A DNA stretch of 64,000 nt from an uncultured Eubacteriales bacterium (GCA_900545225.1 UQXZ01000001.1:131279-195278), one strand, 5' to 3'; counted from the stretch's first letter, positions 46,239 to 53,848 are shown. Notes: a model not told the origin generated them from the letters alone. Made by a program: numbers and translations.

Positions 46239-46436
46239 TTAATTATTATCAAATACACTGTCGTATAAATCTTGTAATTCATATCCATCTGAGTTCATTT
46301 CATCATCTGCATCAAATCCGTAATACATCATTTTATCATTTATTTCATATAAAGCTTCCCTAACTGGTGTATCTTCATTTACATTTACATTAAATTTTTT
46401 AATTGTAGTTCTATCTTGATCGCTTAAAATTAACAT
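46239..46436 (-). CDS. Small acidic protein, array copy 1 (putative immunity/antitoxin)
   Basis: 65 residues, the most diverged of the three related acidic proteins (shared pattern KFNVNVNEDTPVREALYEI, then GFDADDEMNSDGYELQDLYDSVF.NN). Its ATG lies inside the end of the preceding YjcQ copy (7-base overlap), with AAGGAG inside that gene. Confidence 0.55.
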   Translation of the reverse strand: MLILSDQDRTTIKKFNVNVNEDTPVREALYEINDKMMYYGFDADDEMNSDGYELQDLYDSVFDNN

Positions 46437-46615
46437 AATTTTACTCCTTTTTCTTGCAGTTCAATAAGTACGGTTTGTAAATAATCTTCACTGATTGGAA
46501 AGTCTTTTGTAAACGGTTGTATATAGTATTTATCTTGCTCTTGTTTGCCTTTTAATACTTTGTATAGATGTACTAATATCTTACAAAACAAAACAGGCAT
46601 ATCATCTTTAGCCAT
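46430..46615 (-). CDS. YjcQ-like protein, copy 1, shortened
   Basis: 61 residues, almost the same as copy 4 for the first 55 residues (MPVLFCKILVHLYKVLKGKQEQDKYYIQP), then cut to EKGVKLC where the ribosome binding site of the next gene begins. It is the first of the four YjcQ copies. Confidence 0.55.
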   Translation of the reverse strand: MAKDDMPVLFCKILVHLYKVLKGKQEQDKYYIQPFTKDFPISEDYLQTVLIELQEKGVKLC

Positions 46616-46618
46616 AAG

Positions 46619-46825
46619 TTAAACCTCTTTAAACAGTACTATGTCTGATATCTTAATTTCTTGGCAAGGGTATTCTGGCCAATTAACAGCTATAATCGTT
46701 ATCTTTTCTTCATTGGAATCATCATCAAAACCGTAATCATAATCAATCATCTCTCCAACAAACATATTGCCGTTTTTCTTTTCTACCATAACATGTTTAC
46801 CAATATATTTTTCATAATCAACCAT
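46619..46825 (-). CDS. Small acidic protein behind the head-toxin gene (candidate immunity protein)
   Basis: 68 residues (MVDYEKYIGKHVMVEKKNG..., ending SDIVLFKEV), beta-rich, perhaps a small SH3/Sm-like barrel. It begins 2 bases after the end of the toxin gene at 46828, the classic place for the cognate immunity gene of a polymorphic toxin. It is unrelated to the three other acidic proteins but ends with the same KEV-stop seam. Confidence 0.55.
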   Translation of the reverse strand: MVDYEKYIGKHVMVEKKNGNMFVGEMIDYDYGFDDDSNEEKITIIAVNWPEYPCQEIKISDIVLFKEV

Positions 46826-46827
46826 GT

Positions 46828-47511
46828 TTACCTCCTTGGATATATATGATACCCGTTTTTTGAATATATAATCATAAGATTTTTCGTTGGAATTTTATTG
46901 CCTTTTCTGTCAATAAACACACCGACGATTTCATCTGCTACAACTCTTTCCTTTTTTTGCCATTTACCTTCCACATTTACAAATACACCAGTGTCAGATA
47001 ATTTTTTATATAATTCTTCGGCCGTTTTTTCATCTCCATATATATAACTTTTGCCTTCTTTATATCCTGGGCTCGCAATCATATGCTGTCGTTGTTTATC
47101 AGTCTTTAATTCATCTTTTATTATGCCACTTTTTCTGGCATTATCTAAAATTCGCTTATTATTTTGCTTATTATCTAATTCTTTTCTTCGTTCTATGTCG
47201 ATTTTCTTAATTTCTTCTTGTCTATCTTTATAGAACCGTTTACTGTGTGCATTCTGATACACACCACTTCCGTTATCATACTCGACTAAACACCTGCAAT
47301 TTGCATGTCTCCTAAATACATCTGTGTCCATATTGGGCGAATACGGATAAGTTCCAACCTTAGAAGAACACCATTTACAGCATTTGTCCGTGCTTATTCT
47401 CCTGATAAGCGGTTGAACTTTGCCACTTCTATAATGAAAATCTGCATTTGCTTTTATATTGTCGGTTACTATTGCTTGATTAAAGTGTGGAGTCTTTTGT
47501 TTTATAACAAT
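46828..47511 (-). pseudogene. 5'-truncated phage minor-head protein with polymorphic toxin type 50-like tail
   Basis: The frame is open from 47511 (just after an in-frame stop at 47514-47512) without a start; an internal ATG at 47331 would give 167 residues. Visible in order: the phage head (SPP1 gp7-like) end with NIKANADFHYRSG, CCKWC and the Cys/His motif DVFRRHANCRC; a Lys/Arg/Glu-rich helical linker; and a C-terminal domain with DKQRQHMIASPGYKEGKSYIYG and IYSKNGYHIYPRR, the pattern of bacterial toxin type 50 (predicted RNase). The N-terminal head part is missing. The toxin domain looks intact. The next gene follows 2 bases later. Confidence 0.68.
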
Positions 47512-47540
47512 TCATTTTGCAAGTTACCGACAAGTTAGAT

Positions 47541-47610
47541 TAGCAGCATATATAAGTAAGCCAGCTGAGCGGGAGAGCCTTGAACTGGTAAGTGTTCTTT
47601 TTTATTGCTA
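47541..47610 (+). other. tRNA-like or coding fragment at the edge of the toxin array
   Basis: The word CAGCTGAGCGGGAGAGC (47562-47578) resembles a tRNA D-arm with one mismatch, followed by TGAACTGGTAAG, but the acceptor and T-arm are missing. The same bases on the plus strand also read as a short open stretch (RLAAYISKPAERESLELV). It could be a decayed tRNA or attachment site, or the end of a lost gene. It has a different composition from its surroundings. Confidence 0.2.
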
Positions 47611-47620
47611 AATTTTACAT

Positions 47621-47661
47621 AAAAAATCCCTTGAAAGCTTTCACGCTCTCAAGGGATTTTA
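47621..47661 (-). terminator. Terminator after the RHH-like gene
   Basis: A 12-bp stem AAAATCCCTTGA/TCAAGGGATTTT with an A-run that gives U's on the minus strand. Confidence 0.8.
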
Positions 47662-47671
47662 AACAACAATA

Positions 47672-47860
47672 TTATTTATTAATATCTTTTCTAATTAGGT
47701 CAATTATATATGCATTTTGACTATCAACCGCTGCTAATTTCTCTAATACATCTACATCTTTTTCTTTATGAAATCTAAATGTTTTCTTTTGATAAGTTTT
47801 AGCGTCATACTTTTTTATTGCGTTTCTTTGTGCCTCTGTGGTTTTATTTGTTTGTTCCAT
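47672..47860 (-). CDS. Ribbon-helix-helix-like small protein
   Basis: 62 residues (MEQTNKTTEAQRNAIKKYDAKTYQKKTFRFHKEKDVDVLEKL...), of the type common in ICEs and prophages: a basic N-terminus, a short strand, and two helices compatible with an Arc/MetJ DNA-binding fold. It aligns with the truncated copy beside tRNA-Thr at 20992-21190. AAGG lies before the ATG. It may be a DNA-binding regulator or the antitoxin of a lost system. Confidence 0.6.
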   Translation of the reverse strand: MEQTNKTTEAQRNAIKKYDAKTYQKKTFRFHKEKDVDVLEKLAAVDSQNAYIIDLIRKDINK

Positions 47861-47920
47861 TATTTAACCTTTCTAATAAATTTGTATCAATATATGGCAA
47901 AATTTAAAATCGTTTATTAC

Positions 47921-48214
47921 TTATATAATTTCAACGTCAATATATGAAAATATTGCATTACTATAATCAAATATTCCATCTGTTCTACTTTTAGTAATTT
48001 TAAAAGCATTATCATAGTTTGATGGTTCAGGTATTTTAATATTTTTTTCTTTTTTCAATTTACAAATATCTTTTATTAAACATCTTGATACTTGTATAAC
48101 TTTTGCAATGTCTAATTCATCCACTTCACTAACAACATCGAAGTCTGGTATATAAATTAAATAATATCCATCATCTTCTCTAAAAAATATCGGATATGCT
48201 TTTGTCTTTCCCAT
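47921..48214 (-). CDS. Solitary HicB-like antitoxin
   Basis: 97 residues from the ATG at 48214, which follows GGGGGAG; a GTG ten codons earlier contains that site. The N-terminal half AYPIFFREDDGYYLIYIPDFD is the HicB RNase-H-like fold start; no C-terminal DNA-binding domain is obvious. No hicA is adjacent. It has its own promoter. Confidence 0.6.
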   Translation of the reverse strand: MGKTKAYPIFFREDDGYYLIYIPDFDVVSEVDELDIAKVIQVSRCLIKDICKLKKEKNIKIPEPSNYDNAFKITKSRTDGIFDYSNAIFSYIDVEII

Positions 48215-48234
48215 TCTCCCCCCTATTTGATTAT

Positions 48235-48263
48235 ATAATAGCACATTTTTGTATATAACGCAA
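48235..48263 (-). promoter_or_regulatory. Promoter of the solitary HicB-like gene
   Basis: On the minus strand TTGCGT (48263-48258), 17 bases, TATTAT (48240-48235). Confidence 0.6.
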
Positions 48264-48333
48264 TCTTTATATGCTGTTTTTTATTTTTATTAGATAGAAA
48301 ATTATCAAGAAATCACATTCATATAATAAATTT

Positions 48334-48373
48334 TAAAAAAAGAACTACAGGAAGATATAAATCTCTGTAATCC
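48334..48373 (-). terminator. Terminator of the hicAB locus
   Basis: On the minus strand an imperfect hairpin (GGATTACAGAGAT with ATCTTCCTGTAGTTC) is followed by seven T's, just after the hicB stop. Confidence 0.6.
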
Positions 48374-48392
48374 TTTTTATATAATAAGTAAT

Positions 48393-48836
48393 TTACTTAC
48401 ATTGTTTCCCCTCTTTTTGATTATAGATATTTATTAATCCATCTTTTAACACTTCGGAAAAATTAATACCATTTTTTTCGGCAAAAGTATTTAACCATGC
48501 TGGAATAGTCGTATTTTTTCTAATCGCCTTTTCGCCGTACTTTTCGGCATATGTATCTATGTCTAATGTAATTAGAGTTTTAAATGCTTTACCGTTAATA
48601 TTCAGTTTATCGTCTATAATTACATCCGTTATATCGGTTGTTTCTGGAATGGATTCCCCATCTTCTAATTCCCCCAATATCCAACCCGAGGCGGCATCAA
48701 CAGCCATTTCTAACGCTTCATTTAAATCATTGCCAAATGTTGTACAGCCTGGCAAATCAGGAACCGTTACCGTATAACCTTTTCCAGCTTCATTTAGATA
48801 AAAGCACGCTGTATAAATTAATTTCATTTTTTCCAT
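48393..48836 (-). CDS. hicB: HicB antitoxin
   Basis: 147 residues. The N-terminal domain YTACFYLNEAGKGYTVTVPDLPGCTTFGNDLNEALEMA is the HicB fold; the C-terminal part TTIPAWLNTFAEKNGINFSEVLKDGLI is a ribbon-helix-helix DNA-binding domain, so it can act as an autorepressor. The start may be 48836 or the ATG three codons later. It follows the broken hicA by 38 bases. Confidence 0.85.
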   Translation of the reverse strand: MEKMKLIYTACFYLNEAGKGYTVTVPDLPGCTTFGNDLNEALEMAVDAASGWILGELEDGESIPETTDITDVIIDDKLNINGKAFKTLITLDIDTYAEKYGEKAIRKNTTIPAWLNTFAEKNGINFSEVLKDGLINIYNQKEGKQCK

Positions 48837-48874
48837 TTCTATAATAATTCAATGAGATTATAAGGGCTTCCCCT

Positions 48875-49056
48875 TTATAAAAGCCCTGCTTGCTGTAATA
48901 TACTTTTAATTGTTGTATTAGGTATATCTCCGGGATGATTCTGTATTGTAACCTTACTTTTTTTTACAGGATGCTTATAGTGATAATGTGACCCTTTTGT
49001 TTTAACTCAATACCAACCATCATTAATAATTATTTTTCAATTTCTCTAAATCTCAT
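48875..49056 (-). pseudogene. hicA: hicA toxin gene, broken by frameshift and stop
   Basis: The ATG at 49056 follows AAGGAGG. It reads MRFREIEK and then hits TAA; one A is missing from a five-A run (49036-49032 region). In the corrected frame it continues IIINDGWY-stop-VKTKGSHYHYKHP, KVTIQNHPGDIP and TTIKSILQQAGLL, which is HicA from end to end, including the catalytic-type GSHYHYKHP histidine. So there are two independent lesions: a -1 frameshift near codon 8 and a TGA near codon 17. The toxin should be inactive. Confidence 0.8.
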
Positions 49057-49075
49057 TGTTTCCTCCTTTGATTAT

Positions 49076-49104
49076 ATTACACGCATAATGCGTATAATTG
49101 TCAA
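49076..49104 (-). promoter_or_regulatory. hicAB promoter with operator palindrome
   Basis: On the minus strand TTGACA (49104-49099), 17 bases, TGTAAT (49081-49076). The spacer contains the perfect 13-base palindrome ACGCATAATGCGT (49081-49093), a good operator for the RHH domain of HicB. Confidence 0.7.
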
Positions 49105-49185
49105 GTAAGAATATGATTTTTATTTATTTTTCTTCTATTCGATACAAAATGCAGACATAATATACTATTTTTGTAATTTTTAGAT

Positions 49186-49216
49186 GATATTGATTCTTTA
49201 ACAAAAAATCAATATC
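49186..49216. repeat. Perfect inverted repeat upstream of the integrase gene
   Basis: GATATTGATT (49186-49195) and AATCAATATC (49207-49216) form a 10-bp dyad about 100 bases before the integrase start. It could be an integrase or excisionase arm site or a terminator remnant. Confidence 0.4.
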
Positions 49217-49318
49217 TACATCTTCAACTTGTTATGCCGTGTTAGGGTTGCAATGTGCCATATTATACATTATCATTTACATGTAGAACATTTGTTCTTT
49301 TTATAAGAGGCGGAAGTT

Positions 49319-50422
49319 ATGTATATAGAAAAATTACCTAATGGTAAATATAAATGTGTCGAGCGGTAAAAAAATTACATGACGGGTAAGGTTGAAAGAG
49401 TATCAGTTACTGTTGAAAAGAATACATCAAGCAAGAGAAAGGAAGCTCTTGAAGTATTAAGAAGTAAGATAGATAAAGCGAATGAGTATAGATCTAATCA
49501 AGATTACACCTTATCTGATATCGCAAAACTCTATCTTAAGTACCAGACGCATCACATTAAAGCAAGTTCGTGCAATACATTAAGGAGTGCTATTAACACA
49601 CTCTTGCAAGTCGTAAACGGTGATGTATTGATTAATAAATTAACCGCTGCATATGTAATTAATACGCTAACCAAATCGTATAAGTCACCGACTACGATTA
49701 ATAATAAAATTACTTTAATAAAAAAATTAATTAATTGGGGATATTCGCAAGATTTGATAGATAATATTGAATGGCTGCGTAAGATGAAACCTCTTAAGAA
49801 GAATAAGAATAACAAGATTGAAGATAAATATCTTGAATCTGATGAATTACAAGAACTGTTATCGCACATACGGAATAAGCAATACAAGGATTACTATATA
49901 TTTCTAGCACTGAGTGGATTAAGAGCAAACGAAGCGCTTGCATTGACTATAAGTGATATTGATTTAGATAACCGCACTATATCAATTAATAAAACGATCA
50001 GTGCGCACAACAAGTCTGTAACTTTTCCGAAGAGTGCCACATCTAACAGAGTGATCTACATTCAGGATGAATTACTTGAATTCCTTAAACGCAAATTAAA
50101 AGACAATCGACTGATTCAACTTGCTTTAGGTGTTCGCACAGATTCAATCTTCTTCAATAAAAAAGGTAACATATATGATTATGTTAATTTATATAATTAC
50201 TTCCGCAAGGCTTGCCGTGAGTATATTGGTCGTTCTCTCGGTCTTCATTCGCTAAGACATACACATGCATCGCTGATGTTTGAGCGAGGGATGAGCCTTG
50301 TGGCTATCTCTGAGCACCTAGGTCACTCAGAAAGCGCAATCACTAAACAAGTATACTTGCATATCACTGATAGACTGAAAGCGAAATACAATGAGGAAAT
50401 TAAGAATGTACATATTTTATAA
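49319..50422 (+). CDS. Tyrosine integrase with a stop at codon 17
   Basis: The ATG at 49319 follows AGAGGCGG and reads MYIEKLPNGKYKCVER, then TAA (49367-49369), then KNYMTGKVERVSVTVEKNT. Relatives have Tyr at this position (ERYKD), so TAA is probably a point mutation. From the in-frame ATG at 49379 the remaining 347 residues are intact: SAM-like core-binding domain, then catalytic Arg in LSGLRANEALAL, HxxR in LHSLRHTHASL, His in LGHSES and Tyr in VYLHIT. The lost part is the arm-type DNA-binding start. It is either inactive or made from 49379 without a good ribosome binding site. Confidence 0.85.
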
Positions 50423-50452
50423 TCTGCCCCATTTCCAGACTAAAATAAAAAT

Positions 50453-50488
50453 AAACCCCACGCAAACAGCTTGTTTACCGGGGTTTTT
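50453..50488 (+). terminator. Terminator of the integrase gene
   Basis: AAACCCC (50453-50459) with GGGGTTT (50480-50486) and inner CAAAC/GTTTA pairing, followed by T's. Confidence 0.8.
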
Positions 50489-50554
50489 GAAAGATACATA
50501 ATAATTAAATGATATACTATAATTGATTAATTTTATCAAATTAAGTATATAAAA

Positions 50555-50632
50555 CATAAAAAACGACCTCCGTCGATCAGCCTTATGTATCCCATATTCA
50601 GGTTACATACAGTCTGACCTTCAGAGGTCGTT
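50555..50632 (-). terminator. Long structured terminator after the DUF368 gene
   Basis: On the minus strand AACGACCTC (50632-50624) pairs with GAGGTCGTT (50570-50562), followed by TTTTT. Between them CTGTATGTA and TACATAAGG can form a second, imperfect helix, so the whole 78 bases may fold as one long hairpin. It might also release a small RNA. Confidence 0.6.
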
Positions 50633-50665
50633 ATTAAATCATTTACATGTCAAATACAAAATGTA

Positions 50666-51541
50666 TTATTTACGATTTCTTCTGTTTCCAAAGAATTGGA
50701 GCACGAATATAAGTGCAACACCTATTGCAAATGCAAGCCAGTTAAATGTTGCAAATGTTATAGGCGGCTGTGGAGTTGTTAATGTTGTAGGTCCCATAAT
50801 AATAGAATAGATTGATCCAATCATAAGGCCTAAAATAAAGAACATTGTGACGGTTCTAAACTTGGCCATACATATTTCAATTATCTTAACAATAAATAAC
50901 GCTCCAACTACAATACCTGCTGCGAAAATAATCATTCCAGGAAGATAAGAAAGATGTAATTTAAGTAACTCTCTTCCCGCAGACATAACAGGTAAATATA
51001 ATCCCATAATTAAAAGGATTGTCGATCCGGAAATTCCTGGTAGGAACATGGCAGATGTAGATGCCATTGCACCAAAGAATATCAGAAATCCGCTACCCCA
51101 TGTGATGCTGCTCATGCTCACACCGGTTGAAAAGCTGTGCTTGTTAAGCATTGTGATTAAGATAACAAATGCTATACCTACACCTAATGCTATAAAGCCT
51201 CCAACAGATGGCTTGAATGACTTCTTTTCTTCTCTTATTAACATCGGAATAGATGCAACAATAAATCCTATAAATAATGAACTTACTACATACACACTAC
51301 TTTCAAATGAATGAGTAATAACGAGAACGGAAAGGATCATTCCTACGATCCATCCAATTCCCAGCTTTATTAAATATTTAAATGCTTTCTTTCTCTCTTG
51401 ACCACGCTCATAGAAAACATCGTGTGTTCCGCCTACAAAGTCATTATAGAATCCCATAATGAGGGCTACTGTACCACCCGACATTCCGGGAACACTATCT
51501 GCGATAGCCATACAGAAGCCATTGATAATAGTCCTTATCAT
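50666..51541 (-). CDS. DUF368 family membrane protein
   Basis: 291 residues, about eight membrane helices. The family signature is the opening GFCMAIADSVPGMSGGTVALIMGFYNDF and the repeated LPGISGSTILLIMGLY near 165. DUF368 proteins have been linked to polyprenyl-phosphate translocation (the PopT group), which would be a cell-wall lipid-recycling role here. GGAGG precedes the ATG. It stands alone. Confidence 0.88.
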   Translation of the reverse strand: MIRTIINGFCMAIADSVPGMSGGTVALIMGFYNDFVGGTHDVFYERGQERKKAFKYLIKLGIGWIVGMILSVLVITHSFESSVYVVSSLFIGFIVASIPMLIREEKKSFKPSVGGFIALGVGIAFVILITMLNKHSFSTGVSMSSITWGSGFLIFFGAMASTSAMFLPGISGSTILLIMGLYLPVMSAGRELLKLHLSYLPGMIIFAAGIVVGALFIVKIIEICMAKFRTVTMFFILGLMIGSIYSIIMGPTTLTTPQPPITFATFNWLAFAIGVALIFVLQFFGNRRNRK

Positions 51542-51687
51542 CTGGAAACCTCCATTAAATAATTAGACTTATTCTATCACATTATTATGTAGATTTGTAG
51601 AGTTTATAAAATTTGTATTGCATTTATATTATACATTGTAATGTTTATGTATAATATATGAAGTTTTCCTGGCTTAATTAATACTGA

Positions 51688-52647
51688 TTAGTTGTACTTG
51701 TAGAAGCCTTCTCCGGCATTAATACCTGTTTTGCCTTCATCAATGTACTTCTTAATGATTGCTGCAATCTTACCGTTATCAGTTGCAGGATCACTTGCAT
51801 CAGGGCTATTCATAATAATATGGTAAGCAGTTGTTAAACCTACGATATCAAGGATTTCAAAAGGTCCCTTTGGTGCTCCTGTTCCAATCTTCCATGTTAA
51901 GTCGATTGTCTGTGGATCTGCAACTTCTCTTGCAAGTAATGTCTCAGCAGATCTTAAGAATGGAATAAGCATTGAGTTAAGGATATAACCAGGCTGCTCC
52001 TTCTTCATTAAAAGAGGTACCATCTGAATCTGTCCTGCGAACTCTGCAACAGCATCATAGTACTTCTGCTCTGTTCCTGCATGGCCCATAACTTCAGCTG
52101 TATTGCCTCTCCAGATGTTGTTAGCAAAATGAAGAGCAAGATACTTCTCAGGTCTTCCTGTATACTGTGCGAATGCACTTGGAAGCATTGAAGAAGAGTT
52201 AGTTGCAATAACTGTCTTCTCAGGTAATACACCTGCAAGCTTCTCATAGAATTCGATCTTAGCCTGTGGATTCTCAGCCATCGCCTCAATTACAAGGTCT
52301 GCATCCTTTACTGCCTCTGCTAAATCTGTTACATACTTGATGTTCTCATATGCCTTTACTGCATTTCCCTTAAGTTCATCAATTTTCTCTACTGTAAGAT
52401 TCTCAGGATTTGGGTAAAGTCCCTTTCCGAACATTCTAATAGCGATTGGGTTACCAAGCTTAGACTTAAAGTCCTCTAATTCTGCAAGGTAAATGTTGTG
52501 AAGTCTGTCAATCTTCTGCTTAGCTCTGACAACTGACTCCTCACTTCTTAAATAAATAGTTACATCAAAACCACAGTAAGCAGACTGATATGCAATCTGA
52601 CTTCCTAATACTCCACCACCTGCTAATACAATATTTTTAAAGCTCAT
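51688..52647 (-). CDS. 3-hydroxyacyl-CoA dehydrogenase family protein
   Basis: 319 residues. The N-terminal Rossmann domain starts NIVLAGGGVLGSQIAYQSA (NAD-binding), with DLVIEAMAENPQAKIEFYEKL and ATNSSSMLPS; the catalytic His is in LALHFANNIW, and the C-terminal helical domain ends NAGEGFYKY. The middle is longer than in butyryl-pathway Hbd (about 280 residues) because of an insertion near 45-80, and the usual HFFNP is HFANN, so the substrate may differ. No other beta-oxidation or butyrate gene is adjacent. Confidence 0.85.
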   Translation of the reverse strand: MSFKNIVLAGGGVLGSQIAYQSAYCGFDVTIYLRSEESVVRAKQKIDRLHNIYLAELEDFKSKLGNPIAIRMFGKGLYPNPENLTVEKIDELKGNAVKAYENIKYVTDLAEAVKDADLVIEAMAENPQAKIEFYEKLAGVLPEKTVIATNSSSMLPSAFAQYTGRPEKYLALHFANNIWRGNTAEVMGHAGTEQKYYDAVAEFAGQIQMVPLLMKKEQPGYILNSMLIPFLRSAETLLAREVADPQTIDLTWKIGTGAPKGPFEILDIVGLTTAYHIIMNSPDASDPATDNGKIAAIIKKYIDEGKTGINAGEGFYKYN

Positions 52648-52802
52648 AATGTTCTCCTTTTATAAAATTTAACCAATGTGCAAACAAATTAATATTTATA
52701 AAAGTGTAATGTAATTTTGAAGATACTATGTTTTTATACATCTGTAAAGATGTATTGAAATGTATACAATTGTACATTTTCAGTTGTTTTGTCGTATAAA
52801 AC

Positions 52803-52843
52803 AAGACCCCGAGTCAGGCCTTTGCCATTCTCGGGGTCTTTAT
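52803..52843 (-). terminator. Terminator after the carbonic anhydrase gene
   Basis: An 11-bp stem AAGACCCCGAG/CTCGGGGTCTT. T-runs are weak on the minus strand and better on the plus strand. Confidence 0.75.
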
Positions 52844-52895
52844 AGAGCTGAATATGTATAATCTCTTGAGATTTATTATCTAAAATATATTAAAA

Positions 52896-53696
52896 TTAGT
52901 TATCTAAGAATTCTACGGCACCTGTCTCAATGTTGTATCTTGCACCAACGATCTTAACTTTGCCTTCCTTCTGAAGCTTCTTTAATGTAGCACTTTCATT
53001 TAACTTTGAGATAGAATTCTCAATGTTGTAAAGCTCCGCCTTGTCTGCTACTTCATCTGTATGATTATCAGGATCCTGAACATCGCTTCTTGCCTTATCT
53101 ACAGATGACTGAATTGTTGAAAGAATAGTTCCTAAATAAACTTCGCTGCTGTCAACATGTCCGTGACCTGAAGCAGCCTCAACAACGCCACCAACAGCTC
53201 CACAGTGAGTATGTCCCATTACAACGATAAGAGGTGTCTTTAAATGACTTGCTGCATATTCTACACTACCAAGTTCATAATCACCAATAACGTTACCGGC
53301 ATCTCTGATTGTAAAGATCTCACCTAAACCTGTATCAAAAATTAATTCTGCAGGAACTCTTGAGTCTGCACAAGTAATAACTGTAGCGTATGGCTTCTGA
53401 CCATCAGTTGCTAAGTCTTCTCTTGTTGATTCACTTGTATCAATTGTCTTTGCGCCCTTAATGTATTCTGCATTACCATCTTTTAAGGCCTGTAAAGCCG
53501 CATCAGCTGATGAATACTTATTCACATTCTCTGTGTAAGTGCTTGAATTACCTGATTCTGCTGTTGTCTCTTCAGCTGCTGTAGTTGTCTCTGTATTATT
53601 AGATGAACCACCACCTGAACAACCTGCAAAACCAATAGTTGCTGCAGCACCTGCGATTGCAATTGCCATCGCCTTGTTAAATCTGAATTTTTTCAT
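52896..53696 (-). CDS. Beta-class carbonic anhydrase, exported lipoprotein
   Basis: About 266 residues from the ATG at 53696. A lipoprotein signal with lipobox FAGC (near residues 23-26) is followed by a Thr/Ser/Glu-rich linker, then a beta carbonic anhydrase domain with the zinc ligands in ITCADSRVPAELIFD (Cys, Asp/Arg pair) and GHTHCGAVGG (His, Cys). It hydrates CO2 outside the cytoplasmic membrane, unlike most bacterial beta-type enzymes, which are cytoplasmic. A more upstream start would bury the signal peptide. It stands alone. Confidence 0.9.
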   Translation of the reverse strand: MKKFRFNKAMAIAIAGAAATIGFAGCSGGGSSNNTETTTAAEETTAESGNSSTYTENVNKYSSADAALQALKDGNAEYIKGAKTIDTSESTREDLATDGQKPYATVITCADSRVPAELIFDTGLGEIFTIRDAGNVIGDYELGSVEYAASHLKTPLIVVMGHTHCGAVGGVVEAASGHGHVDSSEVYLGTILSTIQSSVDKARSDVQDPDNHTDEVADKAELYNIENSISKLNESATLKKLQKEGKVKIVGARYNIETGAVEFLDN

Positions 53697-53822
53697 AATT
53701 AAGAACCTATCCCTTTTCCCAATCTTAAATACAAAATATAGAGTAACAATCTGCATATTTGTTATTTTAATTTGTAATTTAGTTAATCTATAACTCGCTT
53801 TTGGTCATAACAAATATAAACA

Positions 53823-53848
53823 GCGGGTATTAGATTACCCGTTTTCTA
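53823..53848 (-). terminator. Possible terminator of the chromate transporter-pfkA operon
   Basis: A CGGGTA/TACCCG hairpin (53824-53829 with 53836-53841); on the minus strand only a broken T-run (GTTTATATTT) follows, so it may be weak. Confidence 0.45.

Larger units (their letters stand above)
44888..46628 (-). repeat. Tandem array of YjcQ-like / small acidic gene modules
   Basis: Four copies of a sequence beginning AAAGAGGTTTA-N-ATGGC (starts at 46615, 46212, 45512 and 45121) encode the YjcQ-type N-terminus MAKDDMPVLFCKVLIYLYKVLKGKQE or close variants. They alternate with three related acidic proteins (46436, 45722, 45331). The copies share the first 17 to about 55 codons and then diverge or switch to other sequence. 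The pattern is what repeated unequal recombination at a shared seam would leave. Confidence 0.8.

Noticed and set aside
44888..46628. CRISPR array
   Set aside because: The repeated units are 400 bp or more, coding, and diverged; there are no short regular repeats with unique spacers anywhere in the window.
47450..47610. N-terminal fragment of a serine recombinase on the plus strand
   Set aside because: The stretch RLAAYISKPAERE only loosely resembles the recombinase start (VAAYxRVST) and lacks the catalytic serine context; it overlaps the tRNA-like word, so no call was made.
20829..49270. Shared 12-base word TTATGCCGTGTT (near 20856 and 49232) as attachment-site pair
   Set aside because: The first copy is part of the tRNA-Thr terminator and the flanks do not match; a 12-base identity in 64 kb is weak evidence.
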